The translations under genes and the position numbers were made by a program. Positions 7,733-17,690 of a stretch of DNA of 30,575 nucleotides are shown piece by piece. The stretch is from Candidatus Heimdallarchaeota archaeon LC_2. GTDB taxonomy: Archaea; Asgardarchaeota; Heimdallarchaeia; Heimdallarchaeales; Kariarchaeaceae. Each line of letters starts with the position of its first letter. Within the stretch, counting starts at the first letter, position 1. The stretch lies in the NCBI GenBank assembly GCA_001940725.1, contig MDVR01000064.1:1-30575 (forward strand), read 5' to 3'. The notes under the pieces are model-generated. The model was given only the letters and a program-made list of their open reading frames with translations, did no database searches and was not told the origin of the DNA.

Positions 7733-10700
7733 TTACCACTCCAATTTACTTAATTTCTTAACCACGACAAATGTGTCACGATTCACTCCAACAGGTCCCC
7801 AATAATTAAATCCATAACTAAACTGTGCGTATCCTCCAGCTAGTAATAATGGATTAAGTTTAATTCTAGTTACACTATTGTGACCTCCACCTCTCCTTTT
7901 GCCACGCAACTGAGATTTTGGCATTGAAATTGTTCTTTCAGGAGAATGGTAAATCATACAACTACCTGGTTGTACACGAGCACTTACTACAGCTCGAGTT
8001 ACCATAACTCCATTATCATTTATTACTTCAACCCAATCATTATCTTTTAATCCAATTTTTTCAGCATCTTTATGATTTATCCAGCAAGGTTCCATTCCTC
8101 TAGATAATGTCAACATTCTGTGATTGTCATAATATGTTGAATGAATGTGCCATTTACCATGGGGTGTGAGATAATTCAACACAAGACTATCTGGCAGATT
8201 TTTAGATTGCGTAATGTCATCACTTTTCATTGGATCTAGTTTTGATTTGTATGTGGGTAAATGTTCTCCAAAATCAATATAATATGGATGATCGAGATAT
8301 AAATGTTGTCTTCCAGTTAGTGTACGCCAAGGTACTAATTTATCGACATTCATCGTATACCCGGCATAAGCTCTACCTTTATTTACAATTCCTGACCAAA
8401 AAGGTGTAGTTAACGTCCTACGTGGTTGCCTCTTTAGGTCCTCGAAAGTCATCTGAACAGATCTTTCATTCTCAGCCAGATCTCTTAATTTTAATCCAGT
8501 TCTTTCTTCTTTGGCTTTAAATGCTCTGTATGCCAACTCTCCATTACTTTCAGGCGCTAATCTCAAAATTAAATTTGCGGCATCCAAAGCATCCTCAAGA
8601 GACGGGTATCTATTTCCACCCCATTCTGTAGTCCTCATATGCTTGGGATCAGGTGATGGATCACTGGGGTTTGTCAATAATTCATCGTAAATATCTGCGA
8701 TATCTAATTTATTTCCATGACCCGATATTCCATCTCTTCGAGCTAGGGGCCCGAATGAAATAAATCGATTGTAAAGATCTGTATAATTCCTTTCAACAAT
8801 CTTGTAGTGTGATGTTGTTTTTCCTGGAATAAGTTCTCCTCCATCCCTTCCCCAATCCATTATTTCAGGTTGAGAAATTTCATCAATAGAATCGTGTTTT
8901 AGAGGACCGACTACTAAATCGTTAAATGGTTCAGAAAATTCTTTTGGTACCATTTCACTTATTGTTTTTGTGATTCCTTTGAATATGTCCCAATCAGATT
9001 TCGATTCCCATGATGGAGGAACAGCTGCACCCAGTGGATGTACGAATGAATGCAAATCTGTTGTGTTAAGATCATTCTTTTCGTACCACATTGCAGTAGG
9101 GAGCACAATGTCCGAATATAACGCAGATGTATCCATTCGAAAGTTAATGTCAACGACAAGATCCATTTTTCCTCTAGGACCTTTTTCATGCCATTTAACT
9201 TCTTTAACGTAATCTTGGGCTTTCTCATCTTTTATAGCGTTATCATGAGTTCCCAAATAATGTCGTAGAAAATATTCATGACCTTTTGAACTTGACATTA
9301 AAGCATTACCTCTCCAAATAAACCAAACTCTTGGCCAATTTTCTTTTGCATCTGGATCTTCTACGGATAATTGAACTTTCTTTTCTTTTAATTGAGATAA
9401 GACCCACTTGATTTTATCTTCATCCGTCTTGTTTCCAGCAGATTCTGCTTCTTTGAGAATATCTACTGAACTTTTATTAAATTGAGGATAATAAGGCATC
9501 CACCCCATCCTCACTGCACTTACTATGTGATCTGCAACATGACCTTTGGCATATTTGGCATTTGGAGGTACTGGAGCATAATCTGTGAAATCTCCTTCAT
9601 ATCGCCATTGATCAGTATTCATATAGTGCCAAAGAGGTGCTTGTTGCAATCTAGCAGGTTTAATCCAATCTAAAGCAAAGGCTAATGTTGACCATGGGGC
9701 AATTAATGTTAATTTTTCTTGGCCTACATAATGGTTCATTCCCCCACCATTCTTTCCAACACACCCTGTCAAGATTAATGCAGTTATTGGGGCTCTGTAG
9801 TTCAAATTATTATGATACCAGTGGTTAATGCCTGCTCCAATAATCACCATTGATTTACCCTCAGTATCACGGGCATTTTGCGCAAATTCTCTTGCAAAAC
9901 GAATTACTGTTTCTTTACCGATTCCTGTATATTGTTCTTGCCATGCTGGTGTATAAGGATTAATATCATTGTAATCTTTAGCGTAATCTCCGCTTAATCC
10001 TCTATCAACAGATAAATGTGCCATTAATAAATCATAAACTGTTGTTACGAGTACTTCATTCCGATCTGTAGTTTTTAATTTTTTAACCGGAACACCTCGC
10101 CAAAAGGTTTTTTCCTCTTTAAATGCATAAAATGAAACAAGCACCTCATCGTCCTTTTCTTCAATAAGGGTCAATGCTGGGTCTAATTGTGAATCATCCA
10201 AACCGTCTTCTGGTTTAAGATTCCATTTCCCTGTATCTGCACCATACCTAAAACCAATGGTTCCTTTTGGCATACGTGCCTCATTACTTTTAGAATCATA
10301 AACAAGTAATTTCCAGTCTCCGTTCTCTACGTCTTTGTATCTTTTAAGTTTATTTGCTCTTAATAATTGTCCTGGTTTAAAATTATCGCCATCAGGTAAT
10401 AATTCAATTAGAAATGGTGTATCTGCATACTGTTTCAAGTAATCAATAAAATATGGAGTTTCAGTATCTACGTGATATTCTTTCATAATTACATGATTGA
10501 CTGCCATCCAAAATGCCGCATCTTGACCTGCTTTTATTGGTATCCACCAATCTGCATATTTTGCAGCTTGACTAAAATCAGGAGCAAAAACAACGAATTT
10601 ACTTCCATTGATTCTTGCTTCAGAGATAAAGTGTACATCAGGGGTTCTTGTCATATTTAAGTTAGAACCCATACTTACAACATATTTAGAATTATACCAA

Positions 10701-11377
10701 TCAGCACTTTCACAAACATCAGTTTGTTCTCCCCATACTTCTGGAAACGCATTTGGCAGGTCTGAATACCAGTCATAGAAACTAAGATTAACTCCACCAA
10801 ATAACTGCAGAAATCTAGATCCTGCACCATATGAGAGATAAGACATTGCTGGAATTGGTGAAAAACCAAATACTCTATCTGGTCCCCATTGTTTTGCAGT
10901 ATAAAGACAAGAAGCAGCGATAATTTCATTTACTTCTGACCAGATGGTTCTACGAAAACCACCTTTACCTCGGGCAATTTGATAAATCTTTCTTTTATCG
11001 TCATCTTCAACGATTGAAGCCCATGCCTTCAAAGGATCCTTGTGTTCTGCTTTAGCAGCTCTCCACAATTTTCTTAGAGCACCTCTGATATATGGGTATT
11101 TTACCCTAATAGGACTATAAACATACCAAGATGCGGAAATACCTCTTTGGCAACCTCGAGGTTCGTATGGGGGTATGTCTTTTTCTAAAAGTGGATAATC
11201 CACTGCTTGCATTTCCCATGTCACAATTCCATCTTTAACAAAAACCATCCATGAGCATCCTCCGGTGCAATTAACACCATGAGTACTTCGAACGACTTTG
11301 TCATGTTGCCATCGATTCCTGTAAAATTCTTCCCAATGACGGGATTTCGGGTCTGTTAAATCTTGTATCCAACTCAT
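7733..11377 (-). CDS. narG: Respiratory nitrate reductase alpha subunit (Mo-bisMGD)
   Basis: NarG reduces nitrate to nitrite at a molybdenum bis-MGD centre. The 1214-residue protein (E. coli 1247) shows the FS0 ligands H33, C37, C41 and C76. The molybdenum ligand is Asp206 in the motif WYSDLPN, followed by [15 protein letters not shown]. The C-terminal molybdopterin-dinucleotide domain contains [16 protein letters not shown] and HNSVTRI. The start is certain: a stop codon lies in frame only four codons upstream. The N-terminus [18 protein letters not shown] has no twin-arginine motif and no hydrophobic segment, so export by Tat is not predicted. Archaeal NarG proteins studied in haloarchaea and Pyrobaculum carry Tat signals. 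Here the active site should face the cytoplasm, agreeing with the NarK genes nearby. It starts 12 bases after the DOMON gene and is followed without gap by narH. Confidence 0.97.
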   Translation of the reverse strand: MSWIQDLTDPKSRHWEEFYRNRWQHDKVVRSTHGVNCTGGCSWMVFVKDGIVTWEMQAVDYPLLEKDIPPYEPRGCQRGISASWYVYSPIRVKYPYIRGALRKLWRAAKAEHKDPLKAWASIVEDDDKRKIYQIARGKGGFRRTIWSEVNEIIAASCLYTAKQWGPDRVFGFSPIPAMSYLSYGAGSRFLQLFGGVNLSFYDWYSDLPNAFPEVWGEQTDVCESADWYNSKYVVSMGSNLNMTRTPDVHFISEARINGSKFVVFAPDFSQAAKYADWWIPIKAGQDAAFWMAVNHVIMKEYHVDTETPYFIDYLKQYADTPFLIELLPDGDNFKPGQLLRANKLKRYKDVENGDWKLLVYDSKSNEARMPKGTIGFRYGADTGKWNLKPEDGLDDSQLDPALTLIEEKDDEVLVSFYAFKEEKTFWRGVPVKKLKTTDRNEVLVTTVYDLLMAHLSVDRGLSGDYAKDYNDINPYTPAWQEQYTGIGKETVIRFAREFAQNARDTEGKSMVIIGAGINHWYHNNLNYRAPITALILTGCVGKNGGGMNHYVGQEKLTLIAPWSTLAFALDWIKPARLQQAPLWHYMNTDQWRYEGDFTDYAPVPPNAKYAKGHVADHIVSAVRMGWMPYYPQFNKSSVDILKEAESAGNKTDEDKIKWVLSQLKEKKVQLSVEDPDAKENWPRVWFIWRGNALMSSSKGHEYFLRHYLGTHDNAIKDEKAQDYVKEVKWHEKGPRGKMDLVVDINFRMDTSALYSDIVLPTAMWYEKNDLNTTDLHSFVHPLGAAVPPSWESKSDWDIFKGITKTISEMVPKEFSEPFNDLVVGPLKHDSIDEISQPEIMDWGRDGGELIPGKTTSHYKIVERNYTDLYNRFISFGPLARRDGISGHGNKLDIADIYDELLTNPSDPSPDPKHMRTTEWGGNRYPSLEDALDAANLILRLAPESNGELAYRAFKAKEERTGLKLRDLAENERSVQMTFEDLKRQPRRTLTTPFWSGIVNKGRAYAGYTMNVDKLVPWRTLTGRQHLYLDHPYYIDFGEHLPTYKSKLDPMKSDDITQSKNLPDSLVLNYLTPHGKWHIHSTYYDNHRMLTLSRGMEPCWINHKDAEKIGLKDNDWVEVINDNGVMVTRAVVSARVQPGSCMIYHSPERTISMPKSQLRGKRRGGGHNSVTRIKLNPLLLAGGYAQFSYGFNYWGPVGVNRDTFVVVKKLSKLEW

Positions 11378-11389
11378 TTGATTACCACT

Positions 11390-12160
11390 TTAGTACCTCG
11401 CTGTTAAGCGATTACGACGCATAAAAAATATAATACCGACAAAAAATATAGTTACATATAATACCTCATCATACGGAATTTCAATTCCAGAACTAGATGC
11501 CCCAAGTGTGATTAAGTTCTCATCTGCTTCAATACTATCGTCAGTTATTGTAAACGAATATGGACTAGTATGATAATTTTCATGATAAGTTAATAAGTCA
11601 CTATCCTTACTTCCAGCTAAAAAGAAGGTATATTGGTTATTTACCTGCCAAGTAATGTCGTCTGTATCACTTGAAGCAAGTGGTATCATAAATTCGACAC
11701 TAGTTACTCCATTCTGTTCTCGTCCATGAGCTAATTGAAGGGAGTCATATTCATCATCATCAATAATTGGTGCCTGTTGACCAATAGCATGATAATCACC
11801 AATAGTAAGATCATTTCCAACTATTGAGGCGATAATCATATTAGCACCAGTCATAGCATTACCTGAATATTCTTCAGAATTCATTCCAAAGGCAATAAAA
11901 CCTGTCAGTTCTGCAACTATTCCAATAGATAGGTGTGTACTGTTGTGAGCCCAAGACAAGTGTGCGAATACAAATTCGTTTTTATAATTCCAAATTGCTA
12001 TTGTTTGTGGATATTCATCTTGATTTACTATGCCATCAGTTGTAATTAAATTTAAATCTGAATGATATAACATTATATCATTATTCTGAGCAGAAATTGG
12101 GTTCAATAGGCTTATACACAGAAGTGGTATAAAAAACAATATTAGCAGGCTATGTCTCAT
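11390..12160 (-). CDS. Secreted, membrane-anchored DOMON-type (probable heme b) protein, first gene of the nar operon
   Basis: The 256-residue product begins with a Sec signal peptide (hydrophobic core at about 5-22, likely cleavage after SAQ). It continues as a beta-rich extracellular domain and ends with one helix at about residues 232-247 and a basic tail (RRNRLTARY). The domain has the DOMON pattern: GFIAFGMN, then MTGANMIIA and GDYHAIG. M103 and H193 or H197 (YHENYH) are plausible heme ligands, by analogy with the Met/His pair of the cellobiose dehydrogenase and AIR12 domains; this is inference. The gene leads the nar operon, ending 12 bases before narG, and has GGTG seven bases before its ATG. 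A role as an extracytoplasmic electron carrier feeding or tapping the NarI/quinone level is possible. The DOMON call itself is moderately sure. Confidence 0.7.
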   Translation of the reverse strand: MRHSLLILFFIPLLCISLLNPISAQNNDIMLYHSDLNLITTDGIVNQDEYPQTIAIWNYKNEFVFAHLSWAHNSTHLSIGIVAELTGFIAFGMNSEEYSGNAMTGANMIIASIVGNDLTIGDYHAIGQQAPIIDDDEYDSLQLAHGREQNGVTSVEFMIPLASSDTDDITWQVNNQYTFFLAGSKDSDLLTYHENYHTSPYSFTITDDSIEADENLITLGASSSGIEIPYDEVLYVTIFFVGIIFFMRRNRLTARY

Positions 12161-12179
12161 TTTATGGCACCATTATAAT

Positions 12180-12197
12180 TGTGATATCGCATGCAAG
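12180..12197 (-). promoter_or_regulatory. Candidate operator of the nar operon
   Basis: The plus strand reads TGTGATATCGCATGCAAG. Its two 8-mers, TGTGATAT and CATGCAAG, recur exactly before narK at 4714-4729. The site falls between the TATA box (12207-12214) and the DOMON start codon, around the predicted transcription start. A repressor bound there would block initiation. GATATC and GCATGC inside it are palindromes. Confidence 0.35.
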
Positions 12198-12206
12198 TTT
12201 ATCTAT

Positions 12207-12214
12207 TATTTAAA
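12207..12214 (-). promoter_or_regulatory. TATA box of the nar operon
   Basis: TTTAAATA on the minus strand, a good archaeal TATA box. Transcription would start near 12184, giving a leader of about 24 bases that contains GGTG before the first ATG. It is the only strong promoter seen for the five genes that follow. Confidence 0.5.
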
Positions 12215-12549
12215 TTTATTTTGATTTTGAGATTCATTAGAAAAAAAGATATAAAATAAATAGCATTTAATCTTAAATTTGTGCAACTTAATTTCTCATA
12301 AAATAAGGTATTTTCACAAATATTTTTCCTTTCAATCGAAGTATTTGATATCGAATTGAAAAAACTTGTACAAATGTTTAATTTAAATATAGATAGATCG
12401 AATTTTTATTGAAGAAAATTTATTTCATAAAATAATTGATTCTGAAAATAATACAATTCACTAATTAATTTCTATTAAATAAAAAAAAACAAAATAATAC
12501 TAGTACAAGATTAGTATTTTACAATAGTTAATAATTTTAACAAATTAGA

Positions 12550-14610
12550 ATGGTTATAGAGTATCCAAAAATTGAGAGATCCAAATTTACCGAAAAATAC
12601 CATGGCATTGATGTACCCGACCCTTATCGCTATTTGGAAGATCCTGAAAATGAGGTAACCAAACAGTTTGTTGAAGATAACAACAAGATTGTTGATTCTT
12701 ATATTGATGAAAATGATACAAAATTTTATGTCGACGAATTAACTGAGGTAATGAATAACACTACCTATGGGGTTCCAATAAAAAAGGGAGATCGATATTT
12801 CTATACTAAAACAAAACCTGAACAAAGACAACCTGTAATTTTCATGAGAGAGGGACTTTCTTCTCAAGAAAAGGCAATTTTAGATATAAATTCTTTAAGT
12901 GAAGATGGCACAACAGCTTCTATGGTTCGATCCTACTCTGGTGATGGGAAATATTTGGCAACATCTCTATCAGTTCATGGCTCTGATTGGCAACACATTC
13001 TCATAAAGGAAATTGATAAAGATCTACAAATTGAAAAATTAGAATGGCTTACATTTTCTACAATATCTTGGAATAAAGAAAATACAGGTTTTTATTACTC
13101 TAAATATCCAAATCAAGAAGATTTGAAGGTTGAAGATAAAAGAAAATTTCAGAAAATATATTTCCATAAAATCAACACCTCTCAAGAAGATGATATTTTA
13201 GTGTTTGATCCTCAAAACAAGGATTATTCAGCCGCGGGAGAGGTTTCCTATGATGGTAAATATCTATTTATTACCGTCTCAGAAAGTACTTTACCAGAAA
13301 ATCTACTCTTCTTTAAAGAAATAAATTCTGAAGATTCAATAACTCCAATTATAAATAATTTCGATGGTTCATTTTATTATGTTATAGGGAGTATTGGAAT
13401 AACTCTGTACATTCGGACATCTCATAGTGCTCCAAATAATAGAATAATGAGAATTGATCTTACCAAACCATCAAAAGGAAATTGGACGGAAGTGATCGCA
13501 GAAAAGAAGCATACTTTATCTGATGCCCATATTTTTAATAATCAGTTAGTTCTGATATATCAAGAACATGTTCAACATGTGATAAAAAATTATGATCTCA
13601 ATGGAAAATACATAAGAAACATTGATCTACCCTCCCAAGGGACAATTTATTCTGAATATGGGGTTGGACTTGCAATTGATGGTCAACAAGATAGCGATGA
13701 ATTTTTTTATGGTTTCACAAGTTTTCTACATCCTCAAGCTGTTCTAAAATATAGTTTTGCGACTGAAAACAGTGTAACATTTTTTGAATCAGATTTAAAA
13801 ATTGATGATAGTCAATTCAAAATAGATCAAATATTCTATACGTCAAAAGATGGCACGAAAATACCCATGTACATTATTTATAAAAATGGTATAAAACTTG
13901 ATAGTAGCAATCCGACTTTCCTATATGGCTATGGAGGTTATAACATCTCAATTTTGCCTGAATTTCAACCAAAAATTTTCGTTTGGGTAGATAATGGTGG
14001 AATATATGCTATTCCCAATTTAAGAGGAGGAGGTGAGTATGGTAAGATGTGGCACGAACAAGCATTGCTAGAGAAGAAGCAGACTGTATTTGATGATTTC
14101 ATAGCAGCGGGTGAATGGTTAATAGCTAATAAATACACATCAAGTCCAAAATTGGCAATAAATGGTCGATCAAATGGTGGATTACTAGCAGGTGCTTGTT
14201 TAGTTCAGAGACCTGATTTATTCGGAGCAGTAGTACCTCAAGTCGGAGTTTTAGATATGTTAAGATATCCTTTTCTAAGTGATGCAGGCAGATATTGGAC
14301 AAAAGAATATGGAAATGCAAAAGAATTTGAAAATCATTTCAAATTTTTAATTAAGTATTCACCATATCATAATGTTTCTGGTGCAAAATATCCTCCTGTA
14401 TTGATAACAGCCGCCGAAGGTGATGATCGAGTTGATCCAATGCATTCTAAGAAATTTGGTGCATATCTTCAGTACGCTCAACAATCTTCCAATCCTATTT
14501 TAGTTAGAATCGAGACTAAAGCAGGACATGGTTTTGGAAAACCAAAATCGAAAATTATTGAGGATTTATCAATTCTATTTGCATTCTTGAAGAAATCACT
14601 TAAATTTTAA
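12550..14610 (+). CDS. Prolyl oligopeptidase (S9A serine peptidase)
   Basis: This 686-residue cytoplasmic enzyme cleaves short peptides after proline. The N-terminus (VPDPYRYLEDPEN) is the typical prolyl oligopeptidase opening, followed by a beta-propeller of about 350 residues that filters substrates by size. The C-terminal alpha/beta hydrolase holds the triad: Ser541 in GRSNGG, Asp625 in GDDRVDP and His660 in AGHGFGK. Porcine POP uses S554, D641 and H680, so spacing is conserved. The segment GGEYGKMWHEQALLEKKQ is also family-typical. There is no signal peptide, so it acts inside the cell, probably in peptide turnover. It is a single gene, divergent from the nar operon and convergent with rpo1N, whose end is 52 bases away. 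No link to nitrate respiration is seen. Confidence 0.95.
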   Translation: MVIEYPKIERSKFTEKYHGIDVPDPYRYLEDPENEVTKQFVEDNNKIVDSYIDENDTKFYVDELTEVMNNTTYGVPIKKGDRYFYTKTKPEQRQPVIFMREGLSSQEKAILDINSLSEDGTTASMVRSYSGDGKYLATSLSVHGSDWQHILIKEIDKDLQIEKLEWLTFSTISWNKENTGFYYSKYPNQEDLKVEDKRKFQKIYFHKINTSQEDDILVFDPQNKDYSAAGEVSYDGKYLFITVSESTLPENLLFFKEINSEDSITPIINNFDGSFYYVIGSIGITLYIRTSHSAPNNRIMRIDLTKPSKGNWTEVIAEKKHTLSDAHIFNNQLVLIYQEHVQHVIKNYDLNGKYIRNIDLPSQGTIYSEYGVGLAIDGQQDSDEFFYGFTSFLHPQAVLKYSFATENSVTFFESDLKIDDSQFKIDQIFYTSKDGTKIPMYIIYKNGIKLDSSNPTFLYGYGGYNISILPEFQPKIFVWVDNGGIYAIPNLRGGGEYGKMWHEQALLEKKQTVFDDFIAAGEWLIANKYTSSPKLAINGRSNGGLLAGACLVQRPDLFGAVVPQVGVLDMLRYPFLSDAGRYWTKEYGNAKEFENHFKFLIKYSPYHNVSGAKYPPVLITAAEGDDRVDPMHSKKFGAYLQYAQQSSNPILVRIETKAGHGFGKPKSKIIEDLSILFAFLKKSLKF

Positions 14611-14662
14611 ATACAATTGAGAAATATATTTTTCAAATAATAATTCAAGGTCTAAACTGGAT

Positions 14663-17392
14663 TTATTGATCTATTTCGTCTTCATTTTCAAGTATTTTGT
14701 TCATTAATACGTCGATATTGACTGCTTTTCCATGATCTGATTTAGCTGGGTCTATGTTATCATCTCCGAATTGGAATTGAATAATTGCACCTGTGGAGTT
14801 TCTTACGGTTTTATCATATTGTGAAGATAGATCTTGCATTGCATTCACTAATCTTCTTTGCATATATCCTGAAGAGGACGTACGGACTGCAGTATCTACT
14901 AGTCCTTCCCTTCCACCACAAGCATGCATGAAATATTCGATTGCATTTAAACCTGAACGAAATGATGAATCTACAAATCCCTTGCCACGAGCAGATAAAT
15001 CACCTCGGCGGAAATGAGGTAAAGTTCTTCCACTGTAACCTCTTTCAATTCTATTTCCTCTTACAGATTGTTGACCGACACAAGCACTCATTTGTCCTAG
15101 ATTCATATAACTTCCTCTAGCTCCTGTACGAGCCATAATAACTGCTTCATTTTCCAATCCTATGAGATCTCCTGAAATTTGAGCTGCTTCATCACGGGCT
15201 TGTGATAATACATTCTGAACTTCAGCTTCTAGCGTATCTTTTAATGTTTGACCAGGTGCCCGTTCTAATTTTCCATCATGGAATTCTTGTACAAGTTCAT
15301 CTACTCTTGCTTTCTTACCATCTAATAGTGCTTTAATTTGCACACGACCAGCATCTGAGACATCAACATCATCCAGCCCCATTGAAAATCCCCATCTGGT
15401 GATATACGCACTTAACATTTTGGTTATTCCATCTAAAAATATTCTAGTTGCTACTGGACCGAATTCTTTCAATATTCTATGCAATACACTGTTAGACACT
15501 TCGGCACCAAAACCCTCTTTGTCAATTATACCTTTTATTAACTTTCCATTAATTATCTGTACAAAGCCTTCATGTGGACAAGTATTAACAGTACAAATTT
15601 CGGGAGTTTCACAGAACTTGTTCTTCATTACATAATTAAGTTTAGCAGGGAGTAATGTACTGAATAGTATTTTTCCAGACCACATAGGTTCCCCAGTTTC
15701 TCCAAATGCATCAGGTTCAGGAAGGTTATCTACTCCTGCCGCAGTGACAAGTTCACTCGCAATTTGTCTATTTACCATAGTCCCATTCTTCGTAAATAAA
15801 TAAGCTGCAGTAATAAAATCTTGAATAGCTCCTATAATCGGCCCTCCATATCTTGGAGTTGATATTTGTTCTTGGACTAACATTAAGATATTAGCTTCAG
15901 CTCTTGATTCTTCAGATTGCGGGACATGAAGATTCATTTCATCTCCATCAAAATCGGCATTGTATGGACGACAAACACATAAATTCAATCTAAAGGTTTT
16001 GTATGGCATAACACGAACTCTATGAGCCATAATACTCATTCTATGTAAACTTGGCTGACGATTAAAAAGAACGACATCTCCATCCCTCAAATGTCTTTCT
16101 ACAGTAAAACCAGGACGCAATGAGTCAGAAATTAAAGTTGGATCTCTAACAAATCTTAGATCTACACGTCTACCATCATCACGAATAATGTAATTCACTC
16201 CGGGATGACCTCGAGGTCCACGCATGACCAATTCTTTCATTTCTTCTATGTTCCATTCTGTTACCCTTTCTGGAACAGTTAATATTTCTGCAATTGCTTT
16301 TGGAACTCCAACTTCATTAATACTCAAAAGAGGGTCCGGACTGATAACAGTACGTGCTGAAAAATCGACACGCTTACCTGAAAGATTGGATCTGAACCGC
16401 CCTTCTTTTCCCTTTAATCTTTGAGTAATTGTTCTAAGTGCTCTTCCACTTCTATGTCGAGCTGGAGGAATTCCACTTACTTCATTATCGAAATAGGTGG
16501 TAATGTGATATTGAAGTAATTCCCAAAGATCTTCAACAATCAACTGTGGTGCACCTGATTCTCTATTATCTTGTAATCTTTGATTAATTCGAATAATATC
16601 AACAAGTTTATGGGTTAGATCATCTTCACTTCTAATTCCTGAATCTAGGGTAATTGAAGGTCTTACTGCAACTGGTGGCACTGGTAGTACTTCAAGAATC
16701 ATCCATTCAGGTCTTGCATATTTGGTATCAACCCCAAGTAATAATGCATCATCTGCAGGAATTCTTTTCAATTTATTTTGAACATCTAAAGCAGTTAATC
16801 TATCACTTACTTTGTTACCGTCAGCAGTTTCATATTCAACATAATAGGTTGTAGGTTTTTCAAGTCTGATTTTGTTTTGAAATGCTTCACAATGGTAACA
16901 ACCGCGTGTTTTTCCTTCTTCATCCACTCTTGGATTAATTAGTTGATCTCTATTCCTTTTAGCTCTTTTCCAAATATCTTCTATCAGTAAGAGGTCTATA
17001 ACCCCATTCGCTAATTTAGTTTTTCTTAATTTATCTGCGTCTCGAATAATTTCATCCTGTGGTAACATTATCTTGGAACAAGTGCCACATATAACTTGCA
17101 ATATTTTATATATGATTTTGTTAAAACCCACGTGAACAACTGGTCTTTGGAGTTCAATGTGTCCAAAATGGCCAGGACATCCCCCGATTCTATTCTCACA
17201 AGTAGCGCACCTTTGTCCTGGATCAATCGTTCCGAGAGCGGAATCCATTAATCCTGTGGCAATAGGAGAACCATCTTCATCGAATGTATCAGCTGTTAGA
17301 ATTCTTTCTACAGACATTCTTCTAATTTCATCTGGAGACAACAATCCGAGCCTAATCTTTTTTATCGCTTTTGGTAATTGAGATACTGACAT
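14663..17392 (-). CDS. rpo1N: DNA-directed RNA polymerase subunit A' (Rpo1N)
   Basis: This is the N-terminal part of the largest RNA polymerase subunit, 909 residues, as in archaea where the beta'-like chain is split into A' and A''. It contains the clamp zinc motif (CATCENRIGGCPGHFGH at about 68-84), further CxxC pairs and the invariant catalytic loop NADFDGDEMNLH with Asp480, 482 and 484. Near the C-terminus are the bridge helix and trigger loop (GGREGLVDTAVRTSSSGYMQRR). The protein ends about 90 residues later, where A'' would begin. The usual archaeal neighbours (rpo2, rpo1C, rpl30e, nusA, rps12) are absent from the window; both flanks are unrelated genes. A TATA-like box at 17411-17420 is about 24 bases before the ATG, suggesting a nearly leaderless transcript. 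Confidence 0.97.
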   Translation of the reverse strand: MSVSQLPKAIKKIRLGLLSPDEIRRMSVERILTADTFDEDGSPIATGLMDSALGTIDPGQRCATCENRIGGCPGHFGHIELQRPVVHVGFNKIIYKILQVICGTCSKIMLPQDEIIRDADKLRKTKLANGVIDLLLIEDIWKRAKRNRDQLINPRVDEEGKTRGCYHCEAFQNKIRLEKPTTYYVEYETADGNKVSDRLTALDVQNKLKRIPADDALLLGVDTKYARPEWMILEVLPVPPVAVRPSITLDSGIRSEDDLTHKLVDIIRINQRLQDNRESGAPQLIVEDLWELLQYHITTYFDNEVSGIPPARHRSGRALRTITQRLKGKEGRFRSNLSGKRVDFSARTVISPDPLLSINEVGVPKAIAEILTVPERVTEWNIEEMKELVMRGPRGHPGVNYIIRDDGRRVDLRFVRDPTLISDSLRPGFTVERHLRDGDVVLFNRQPSLHRMSIMAHRVRVMPYKTFRLNLCVCRPYNADFDGDEMNLHVPQSEESRAEANILMLVQEQISTPRYGGPIIGAIQDFITAAYLFTKNGTMVNRQIASELVTAAGVDNLPEPDAFGETGEPMWSGKILFSTLLPAKLNYVMKNKFCETPEICTVNTCPHEGFVQIINGKLIKGIIDKEGFGAEVSNSVLHRILKEFGPVATRIFLDGITKMLSAYITRWGFSMGLDDVDVSDAGRVQIKALLDGKKARVDELVQEFHDGKLERAPGQTLKDTLEAEVQNVLSQARDEAAQISGDLIGLENEAVIMARTGARGSYMNLGQMSACVGQQSVRGNRIERGYSGRTLPHFRRGDLSARGKGFVDSSFRSGLNAIEYFMHACGGREGLVDTAVRTSSSGYMQRRLVNAMQDLSSQYDKTVRNSTGAIIQFQFGDDNIDPAKSDHGKAVNIDVLMNKILENEDEIDQ

Positions 17393-17410
17393 GAAAAACC
17401 CTATAATCGA

Positions 17411-17420
17411 TTAAATAAAA
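17411..17420 (-). promoter_or_regulatory. TATA-like box of rpo1N
   Basis: TTTTATTTAA on the minus strand, preceded by a purine/pyrimidine-rich TTTTCC. Its centre is about 24 bases before the rpo1N ATG, which predicts an almost leaderless message. Confidence 0.45.
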
Positions 17421-17660
17421 GGAAAAGTGTTACCTTTACCTTAATGTTGGATACTCTAGCCATTATTAAAGACTTCAGATTGTTATCCTTCATAAATAAT
17501 GTAGCGTTTCAGAATGACATTCAATCTTGAAAATAATTTTATTTTAAAAAAAAATAAGTGAGGTTATTTCTTCGATCTTTTTGTTTGGAATTTTATAAAA
17601 ATTAATTTAACTAAAATTATTAATTGCACTTATGTAATTCTAGATACTTGGTTTGAATAA

Positions 17661-17668
17661 TTTTAAAA
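17661..17668 (+). promoter_or_regulatory. TATA-like box of the receiver-domain gene
   Basis: TTTTAAAA centred about 26 bases before the ATG at 17691, as expected for a leaderless archaeal transcript. No Shine-Dalgarno sequence precedes this ATG. Confidence 0.4.
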
Positions 17669-17690
17669 TTCAATAGAAATATAATCGAAT

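Larger units (their letters stand above)
12161..12549. other. Divergent promoter region between the nar operon and prolyl oligopeptidase
   Basis: This 389-base region is very AT-rich. It holds the nar TATA box (12207-12214) and the shared operator candidate (12180-12197) at its left end. No clear single TATA box was found for the plus-strand gene at 12550; TTAATAATT near 12529-12537 is the nearest. I see no RNA gene or sizeable repeat. Confidence 0.5.
17393..17690. other. Divergent promoter region between rpo1N and a receiver-domain gene
   Basis: This is just under 300 AT-rich bases with a TATA-like box at each end (17411-17420 minus, 17661-17668 plus). Upstream of the rpo1N box the minus strand carries a tandem AAGGTA (plus strand 17431-17442). 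Nothing else is recognisable. Confidence 0.5.
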
